13,491 bases of DNA from Dunaliella salina. Taxonomy: Eukaryota > Chlorophyta > Chlorophyceae > Chlamydomonadales > Dunaliellaceae. A program made the position numbers and the translations under genes. Position 1 is the stretch's first letter. Every line of letters starts with the position of its first letter. The stretch lies in assembly GCA_002284615.2 (NCBI GenBank), contig MU069622.1, positions 240,887-254,377 of the forward strand, written 5' to 3'. Shown here in pieces: positions 8,691 through 13,491 of this stretch. The notes under the pieces were generated by a model. That model saw nothing but the letters and a program-made list of their open reading frames with translations. It was not told where the DNA came from and searched no databases.

Positions 8691-9050
8691 TGTTGAGCCC
8701 CCAAGACACGAAAATTTGCACTGAGCTCACAATCTCAGCGCTCTGAGCTGAGTTCAAAATCCTTTACAAGTATACGAACCCTCACACACTATAAACAGTC
8801 TACAATAGTACTAATCTAGCACCCTATTACATTCAAGCTTATGTGACTGCTGTGCATTAGTAGCATGCGAACCATGGAAATCACCATTTCCCTGCACGTT
8901 TCCGAGGATCAGGGTGCTCAGGGTGCTTTTGGTTAAAGCGTTACATTTTACCTTATAATTTTAAGTACAATTTTGATGAGGTCTTAAAAAATATGATAAC
9001 AGAGGGGGCTATCTGAGGCCCAAAATCAGGTGTTTTTTTGCATGCTCCCT
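8691..9050 (-). other. Intron interior, no feature
   Basis: Part of the 8449-9761 intron. Nothing recognisable on either strand apart from a short duplicated agggtgctc/agggtgctt near 8911-8928. Confidence 0.4.
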
Positions 9051-9149
9051 GCATAGGCCTCCCCGAACTGGCACCTTTGAGACTTGGGCTCTCCTGGTAG
9101 GCTTTCTCCAAGACTAGAGTTCTAAGGGTGCCAGTTGGGGGAACTATGC
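9051..9149. repeat. Imperfect inverted repeat (possible small MITE or hairpin)
   Basis: The left arm gcataggcctccccgaactg then gcaccttt is matched by the reverse complement of the right arm ending gccagttgggggaactatgc. The arms are about 28 bp, with a central part that is itself partly self-complementary (cttggg/ccaag). There is no coding capacity. Confidence 0.72.
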
Positions 9150-9167
9150 CTAATCAGCCGCGACGTG

Positions 9168-9348
9168 AACCCTAGTTCTCACCACTAAATCTCCATATCT
9201 CACCACCCACTGCACCAAATTGGGTGATTTTTAGTGATTTGGAGTCCTTGTGAAAAAAATATCTTTGGGAAAAAATGGAGTGAAAAGACCTAGTGATTGG
9301 TGTTCTGTGGCAATTTTCGCCATTTTTCCAAAAAACTGAACTAGGGTT
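9168..9348. repeat. Short element with inverted ends (possible MITE)
   Basis: AACCCTAGTTC at 9168-9178 is exactly inverted at 9338-9348 (GAACTAGGGTT). Inside, ccactaaatctcc and tagtgatttggag are also roughly complementary. The size of about 180 bp, lack of genes and AT-rich interior fit a non-autonomous element, but no target-site duplication is clear. Confidence 0.6.
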
Positions 9349-9761
9349 ACATGCACCATTGAGATTTAGCTCAATCTATCTAAGCACACAGGGCAACTTA
9401 CAAAAAACTGAGCACAGGCATGGGTAGGTTGTGAAGCCAGCTACCTGTTAAAGCCAGATTTGCCCCAATCAGAGGAAGTGGCTGAGTTACTGCACTTTAA
9501 ATGCAGAAAATGAGCAGATTTGGGCACTTGCTGAGCTAGCCCTTTCTGGTATGATAGAGGAGTAATCTTGTGCTGTAGGCTAGGTTCCGGTGTTGTTTGT
9601 GCTTCGGTACGCTATGGTGCATTGGAAAAGAGTGGGTGCCTTATTTGCGAGCCTGCCCAGCCTTTCACTAGACGCCCAAGAGAAAAGCAAATAGGCGAGA
9701 GGAAAGGCCCCCTAATTTGAATGCAAGTCAATGAAAAGAACGTGCATGTTCAGCTCGTCAC
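9349..9761 (-). other. 5' part of the intron between exons 8 and 9
   Basis: No exon, repeat or RNA gene that I can support. Confidence 0.4.
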
Positions 9762-9798
9762 AGATCCTTCGTGCCCTAGGCATCCTCATTTTCAACCT
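9762..9798 (-). CDS. Possible exon 8, short basic segment
   Basis: The acceptor acactctccacag is good and the donor GTGACG is acceptable. The exon is 37 nt, phase 0 in and one base over at the end, encoding RLKMRMPRARRI. The intron before it would be only 52 nt. I include it mainly because it supplies the phase needed by exon 9. Another donor (GTTCTT, further left) would also keep the frame open. It is a weak call. Confidence 0.33.
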
Positions 9799-9850
9799 CT
9801 GTGGAGAGTGTTTCCCCCTACTTTCACACGTACACACTCTCTTTTCTCAC

Positions 9851-9928
9851 CAGATCTTCCACTTCCCAGCCAGGCTGGTCAGCCTGCTCCCAGTCCACGT
9901 CAGCCATCTCTTCGAAGTTGTGCATCCT
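9851..9928 (-). CDS. Exon 7, acidic Trp-containing segment
   Basis: The acceptor is atgtgttgctgcag and the donor is GTGAGA. The exon is 78 nt, 26 codons, phase 0 on both sides. It encodes RMHNFEEMADVDWEQADQPG and then WEVEDL. It is strongly acidic with two tryptophans. The frame upstream of the acceptor carries a TGA, so this acceptor is needed. It joins in frame with the end of exon 6. Confidence 0.8.
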
Positions 9929-10097
9929 CTGCAGCAACACATCCAGGTGATTGAAGGGTCAATCAGCTTTCTTGCGGCCCATCAACACTTTACAGGGCTG
10001 CATTTATGCATCACGCTCCGGGCTGCACCTGCTTATGCCCTGCCTGCACAGAAGAGCACTAACGCACTGCATAGATCCACTTGAATGGACACACTCA
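9929..10097 (-). other. Intron between exons 6 and 7, 3' part
   Basis: The intron is 9929-10444. The exon 7 frame continues upstream here for a few codons (HLDVLLQ) to a TGA, so it is not coding. Confidence 0.45.
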
Positions 10098-10101
10098 CGC
10101 G

Positions 10102-10178
<77 letters not shown>

Positions 10179-10180
10179 AC
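10098..10180. repeat. Compound (CG)n(AC)n tract
   Basis: About 13 bp of alternating CG followed by 70 bp of AC, ending acatacacac. It is an uninterrupted alternating purine-pyrimidine run of about 83 bp, the class of sequence that can adopt Z-DNA. It lies inside an intron. Confidence 0.96.
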
Positions 10181-10444
10181 ATGCACAGACGCACGCGGAG
10201 GAGAATCCAAGAGCAGCGTTCAGTCACCACTCCTACTCCTAACAAGTTGCAGGTTGGTGGCACTTGAAGAAATTGCCATTCTTTGCCCAAAGCCCACCTT
10301 CCCCAAGCAGGACCCCACATCGGCAAAAGCGAGCAGGCACTTCAATTCCTTTTCTGCTCGTTTCCATTTCCTTTTCTTTAAAATGCAAGGACTGCTCCCA
10401 AGCACTTCTCCCCTCTCAAGGAAATTTCCCTTGGCCAAATTGAC

Positions 10445-10562
10445 CTGGGCAGCTTTCATGGCGGCGGCGTGTTGCTTTCGCCTGTCCTTCTCCCATTGCT
10501 TGTTCAGCCGCTCACGCAGCCTGTCCAGCTCCATCTCTTGTAGCTGTGCTAGGCCATCCTCC
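10445..10562 (-). CDS. Exon 6, strong coiled-coil segment
   Basis: The acceptor is ccttatgcaacag and the donor is GTCAAT. The exon is 118 nt: one base completing an Arg codon with exon 5, then 39 codons ending in phase 0. It contains LAQLQEMELDRLRERLNKQW followed by a Lys/Arg-rich run and AAAMKAAQ. Leucines at heptad-like spacing among E, R and K make this the clearest coiled coil in the window. The reading frame stays open beyond the donor for some distance, so the exact 3' end is less sure than the body. Confidence 0.85.
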
Positions 10563-10916
10563 CTGTTGCATAAGGGGTGTGTAGATTGGCCTTGTGAAGT
10601 CTGCAAGGGAATGCTTCAATTGCAGTGAGTATGCTTCAAACTTTCCAGCAGAAAGAGCGGACGAGGCTTAAGAGAACAAATGCAGCGCACTCAACATCAT
10701 GTTAGGTCAGGTTTGCAGGCAAGAAAGACGGCTTGCAACAATCCAAACCCGTATCTTTTATCGGACACAACCAGGATATGCAATTGTAGGGCACAACCAG
10801 GGACGGACAAGGTCTTGCATCTGCAGCGCATAAGCCATGAAGGACACAACCAGGTTCTGCATTCGCATCCTCCATTCACAACCTCCACTGTAATAATTCA
10901 CATTGCATCTGCGCAC
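10563..10916 (-). other. Intron between exons 5 and 6
   Basis: Contains dispersed copies of acacaaccagg or gcacaaccagg (10765, 10791 and 10844) and, next to the exon 5 donor, a second AGTGGAGGT on the sense strand. No exon is seen. Confidence 0.5.
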
Positions 10917-11074
10917 CTCCACTCAGGGGTGTCAAAGTCAACGGGTGGAGGGGGCTCAATGTCCATGGAGAAGACTTTGACCTGCGGGGCATGGTTTTTG
11001 CACAAGCACCAGCACCAGTCGCGCACATTTCTCCCAGAGAGAGTCTTTATGTCCAGCGTCAGGACAAGGAGGCA
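10917..11074 (-). CDS. Exon 5, proline-rich linker
   Basis: The acceptor is gcactttccag and the donor is GTGCGC after ...GAGTGGAG. The exon is 158 nt, entering in phase 0 and leaving two bases into a codon. It reads CLLVLTLDIKTLSGRN, then a Cys/Trp-rich stretch, then VKVFSMDIEPPPPVDFDTPE. The first part alternates hydrophobic residues as in a beta strand. The last part is a Pro-rich acidic linker. The middle 45 nt (10982-11026) start with GT, end with AG and are a multiple of three with no stop. They could be a tiny intron, but they lack a pyrimidine tract, so I keep them as coding. Either choice preserves the frame. A shorter copy of the exon end and donor (AGTGGAGGT) lies a few tens of bases downstream in the transcript. 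Confidence 0.75.
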
Positions 11075-11117
11075 CTGGAAAGTGCATCCAACCAGGAATG
11101 AGCCTGTCTCGGAGTCT

Positions 11118-11345
11118 GACTTGGGGCAATGGGGTGTACTTCATCACTGCACTTGCTTGCACTTCCACTTGCAAAGGGGTATACTTTATTAATTTGCACT
11201 TGCATACTTCATTACTCTGACTTGGGGCAATGGGGTATACTTCATCACTTTGCACTTGCTTGTACTTGCACTTGCAAAGGGGTATACTTCATCACTTTGC
11301 ACTTGCATACTTCATCACTTTGACTTGGGGCAAAGGGGTATACTT
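11118..11345. repeat. 101-103 bp tandem array in intron
   Basis: gacttggggcaatggggt begins at 11118, 11219 and 11322. Within each unit, sub-blocks such as tatacttcatcactttgcac and ttgcacttgcaaaggggtat recur, so the array has a nested structure. It lies between exons 4 and 5. Confidence 0.9.
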
Positions 11346-11410
11346 CATCACTTTGGCTGTTACAACAAGGGACATACTGGAACAGAGCACAAGTGGTAGG
11401 CAGATAACAC

Positions 11411-11476
11411 AAGTGCTTGCTCCCAGAAGTTTATGATCGTGGCAAGTGCTGGCTCCCAGAAGTTTATGATCATGGC
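11411..11476. repeat. Two tandem 33-bp units
   Basis: aagtgcttgctcccagaagt then ttatgatcgtggc, followed directly by a copy with two changes. Intronic. Confidence 0.93.
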
Positions 11477-11744
11477 AAGGAGATACAGATACAGTATCAC
11501 ATGCAATTTACGACTTGTCAGCAACAACACGTCTCCTTCTCCAGACCCGTTGTAGACCTTGGTCTATACCTATTGCGAGAAAAACAGAAGCCTTATTACA
11601 CCCCTACCAAAAGGCACTCACCCATGGATACAAGCATGCGCAGGACACAGCTACAACTGCAAAACACTGCCGTTCATAAGCCTTTGCAGCTTTTCTTAGT
11701 GTGCGCACACAATGCGGCCTCTGCCATTCATGCAAGTTACTGAC
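11477..11744 (-). other. Rest of the intron between exons 4 and 5
   Basis: Nothing supported on either strand. Confidence 0.4.
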
Positions 11745-11808
11745 CCTTGCCAGCCTCTGCTGCACCTCTTTGGCCACTGGGTCTTTGGGGTGGAGCTTGC
11801 TCAGCTTC
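11745..11808 (-). CDS. Exon 4
   Basis: The acceptor is ttgtgcgcgcag and the donor is GTCAGT. The exon is 64 nt: one base finishing the Leu codon of exon 3, then 21 codons ending in phase 0. It includes LHPKDPVAKEVQQRLAR, a charged helical segment after a short His-Pro-Lys turn. The purine-rich sequence and balanced codons stand out from the AT-rich or repetitive intron on both sides. Confidence 0.78.
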
Positions 11809-12368
11809 CTGCGCGCACAAAGGGCACACATCACGTTCGACCATGAAAGCAAGATTACACAAAATTACATTTCATGGGTGACGGATCAAATCTGCTCCAC
11901 CATGTCCGCACAGTGCACACGCTGCGTACCCTATTCCTTGAACCTTTCCCCCATAGGATCGTTGCAGTGTGCTACAAGGCATTCAATTTCTCTTTTGACT
12001 CAACACTCTTTTGGCAACACATCAGAGCACTAAAAAATCCATGCCCCTGAACTGCCTTCGGCTGCACTCTCTCAGGGGCAGCACTCTCTATATGCTTTGT
12101 GCAGATCAGAGCCAGCGCCTCCCCTGCCCTGGCCTCCCCTCTTTTCCTGCCCTCTGGGCGTTTTCAAAACTATGTCACTATGCAAGCTGCCCCTTTTTCT
12201 TGCTTGCCAAAAGTAACAGGCATAGACAATGCTCACTTAAGATGAGCATACAAAAGACAGCAAATAACAGCACCCGCTGGGATACGGAGCAGGAAGATTG
12301 CCCCTGCTCTTGTGCGTCCTGGATGGCAGCCACGTGTTTCCTCAGTTCAAGCCCAGCTGTCGACTTAC
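11809..12368 (-). other. Intron between exons 3 and 4
   Basis: Just after the exon 3 donor, 12296-12366 contains a protein-like minus-strand segment (LELRKHVAAIQDAQEQGQ), one base out of frame with exon 3. Because exon 3 joins exon 4 perfectly in phase, I leave this as intron. The rest is unremarkable. Confidence 0.45.
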
Positions 12369-12427
12369 AAATTGAGATCCCGGACGAGCTCTGCTTTGTA
12401 AGCTTTGGCTTGCTTCGTCATGTCAAC
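12369..12427 (-). CDS. Exon 3 (coiled-coil-like)
   Basis: The acceptor gttttgattgcag has a T-rich tract and the donor is GTAAGT, so both signals are strong. The exon is 59 nt, starting in phase 0 and ending two bases into a codon. It encodes VDMTKQAKAYKAELVRDLN, with a Leu codon completed by the first base of the next exon. Alternating charges and spaced A/L residues suggest a helix or coiled coil. The fit with exon 4 in phase is a good internal check. An in-frame TAA lies just beyond the donor, so splicing is required. Confidence 0.8.
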
Positions 12428-12532
12428 CTGCAATCAAAACAAACAATGGAAAGGAGGCTCCATCTCCAAAGCAGAACCTTGCAATTCACACAGCGCTTCC
12501 GAAGGCCACACTGCAACACAGCCATGTAGGAC

Positions 12533-12583
12533 TCTACTGCTTGCTGTGCTCAAGTCATTTTCCTTCTGCAGAAGCCTCAGTCG
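12533..12583 (-). CDS. Exon 2 (coiled-coil-like), donor uncertain
   Basis: The acceptor is attgctgttgag. The segment encodes RLRLLQKENDLSTASSR, a short amphipathic helix. Two donors are possible. GTAGAG (exon left end 12538) looks better but leaves phase 1, which does not fit the next exon. GTCCTA (left end 12533) is a weak donor but gives 51 nt and phase 0 on both sides, so I use it. The assignment rests on composition and phase rather than on strong splice signals. Confidence 0.45.
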
Positions 12584-12781
12584 CTCAACAGCAATAGAAA
12601 CTGGCCGCCAGGAAAGGTGCGTCCAAATTTTCCTGCGTCAACAGCTCCGAGCTGGAACCTTTCACGGAGGGTGAGCGCAAAGGCGACATGGGCTGAAGTC
12701 ACTTTTTTTTTCTGCTTGTGCTAAGCCACTTTTGCCTGCACTTTTCACACTTGCAGCGAGCCGCCCACTAAGCACACTCAC

Positions 12782-12827
12782 ATGCTGGTCCTTGCGCCCA
12801 GCGATGGCCAGGGCTCGCCGCAGTAGC
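12782..12827 (-). CDS. Exon 1 of the visible part
   Basis: The acceptor is ttggcttcag and the donor is GTGAGT, a consensus match. The exon is 46 nt, beginning with one base of a split codon and ending in phase 0. It encodes LLRRALAIAGRKDQH, a basic helical segment. The acceptor and the first 29 or so bases recur about 101 bp upstream at 12900-12928, and again in more decayed form. This copy is the one with a good donor and a longer open segment, so I take it as the functional exon. No methionine or upstream exon is seen. The same reading frame stays open leftward and rightward from 13147 to 12662, so an unspliced reading is possible. Confidence 0.62.
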
Positions 12828-13290
12828 CTGAAGCCAATACATGAACGTTGGTATAACAGGATTTGATTTATGCATTTCAGAGTGGATAAGAAAGGCAACC
12901 AGAGATGGCCTGGGCTCGCCGCAGAAGCCTGAAGTGCAACAAATGATTGTAGGTAGCAATCATGTGTTTCATACATCTCAGAGTGGATAAGAAAGGTAAC
13001 CAGCAATGGCTCCCTGTGGAGGTGCGACAAATCATTGCAGACGTTATCAAAGTAGAGGTAATGATGTGCAGCAAGAGCACAAAATATTTGCTTCAGACGT
13101 CTCAGAGCAGACAAGAAAGGCGCCCAGACATGGCTAGGGTTTGCCACATAAGCTTGAAGGGCACCACATGATCATGCATTTTGTCAGTTTCAGCTGCTAT
13201 GAAGTGCTACACAAGTTTTTCCACCATAGAGTGATCATAATAGACAGGTGAAGGGCTCAGCTGCCACATCAGTTTGCTGTACAGCACATA
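12803..13290 (-). repeat. Tandem array of the exon 1 acceptor and 5' exon sequence
   Basis: On the plus strand the block agatggcctgggctcgccgc then agaagcctgaag recurs, preceded by agagtggataagaaaggcaa. The core is at 12803, 12904, about 13005, about 13129 and, weakly, about 13250. The gaaagg landmark gives 101 and 124 bp between 12890, 12991 and 13115. On the sense strand each unit has a cttcag-like acceptor followed by exon-like sequence. Copies become more diverged away from exon 1. Confidence 0.85.
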
Positions 13291-13451
13291 GTTTTGGATG
13301 TTACAACAAGCACCAAGGTCAGAGACTTGCAGCCAAAGCCTTCGTCATATGCAAAATTGAAATAGTAAGTATGAGCTGCAGAAAGACCGCAAGTACATCA
13401 AAATTGTGGACAAGACAATCGAAGACAACTATGGTGCGCTTTCGCGCGCTC

Positions 13452-13454
<3 letters not shown>
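13291..13454. other. Right flank, no gene seen
   Basis: Presumed intron upstream of exon 1. No start codon context, promoter or exon is recognised. Confidence 0.4.

Positions 13455-13491
<37 letters not shown>
13455..13491. repeat. (AC)n microsatellite at window end
   Basis: 37 bp of AC running to the last base, preceded by a short CG-rich patch (ttcgcgcgct). Confidence 0.97.

Larger units (their letters stand above)
379..12827 (-). other. Multi-exon gene of unknown family, 5' incomplete (17 exon calls)
   Basis: Protein-like segments on the minus strand are bounded by AG acceptors and GT donors. Read from 12827 down to 379 they join in compatible phases at all junctions to give 1,413 nt with no stop. 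The encoded chain is rich in E, K, R, Q, L and A, as in coiled coils. It has a proline-rich linker (exon 10917-11074), a hydrophobic stretch (exon 7572-7707) and an acidic low-complexity part (exons 5100-5147 and 3411-3526). No start codon or promoter is visible. The first exon starts one base into a codon, so upstream exons lie beyond 13491. Introns run from 52 to 2,176 bp, so only about 11% of the locus is coding. I do not recognise the family. A structural, cytoskeletal or flagellar protein is possible from composition but unproven. Two adjacent genes on one strand cannot be excluded, although no internal stop or start supports a split. Confidence 0.7.

Noticed and set aside
8690..8765. tRNA-like piece around gagttcaaaatcc
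   Set aside because: No acceptor stem, D arm or anticodon arm could be drawn.
10982..11026. A 45-nt GT...AG intron inside exon 5
   Set aside because: It is a multiple of three with no stop, lacks a pyrimidine tract and is shorter than every other intron, so retention as coding is simpler.
12296..12366. Coiled-coil-like segment just past exon 3, reachable by a one-base frameshift
   Set aside because: Exon 3 has a strong GTAAGT donor and joins exon 4 exactly in phase, so a frameshift is unnecessary.

Overview
This is eukaryotic nuclear DNA. There is no prokaryotic-style gene. Instead, short protein-like segments sit between GT and AG splice signals, separated by long introns full of microsatellites and small tandem arrays. 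I cannot name the organism. Moderate GC, 35-160 bp exons, introns up to about 2.2 kb and abundant (CA)n suggest a protist or alga with an expanded genome (inference). The window opens in (TG)n, closes in (CA)n and has one N inside a third (CA)n, so it is probably a whole short-read contig that stops at microsatellites.

My reading is one large gene on the minus strand, transcribed from right to left and incomplete at its 5' end. I assembled 17 exon calls between 12827 and 379. They are, in transcript order: 12782-12827, 12533-12583, 12369-12427, 11745-11808, 10917-11074, 10445-10562, 9851-9928, 9762-9798, 8346-8448, 7572-7707, 6360-6392, 5986-6105, 5100-5147, 3411-3526, 3014-3073, 2665-2740 and 379-488. 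Splice phases agree at every junction and give 1,413 nt, about 470 codons, with no internal stop. About ten exons are strong. 12533-12583, 9762-9798, 6360-6392 and the 3' end are weak. The 3' end is unresolved: the last exon meets a TAG just past its edge, and a possible terminal exon lies at 248-322.

The conceptual protein is charged and helix-forming. It has coiled-coil-like stretches in the first and last thirds, a proline-rich linker, a hydrophobic leucine-rich segment in the middle and an acidic low-complexity region. I do not recognise the family. A cytoskeletal or flagellar coiled-coil protein is a guess from composition only.

The most unusual feature is in the introns. At four exon-intron junctions (2665, 5986, 7572 and 12827) the junction, with some exon sequence and its splice site, is repeated in tandem two to four more times into the intron, with periods of 49-175 bp. 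Each array therefore carries decoy donors or acceptors. Two more intronic arrays (3990-4425 and 11118-11345), three internal or terminal (CA)n tracts and two small inverted-repeat elements (9051-9149 and 9168-9348) make up most of the other recognisable intron content. No tRNA, rRNA, CRISPR or convincing plus-strand gene was found.
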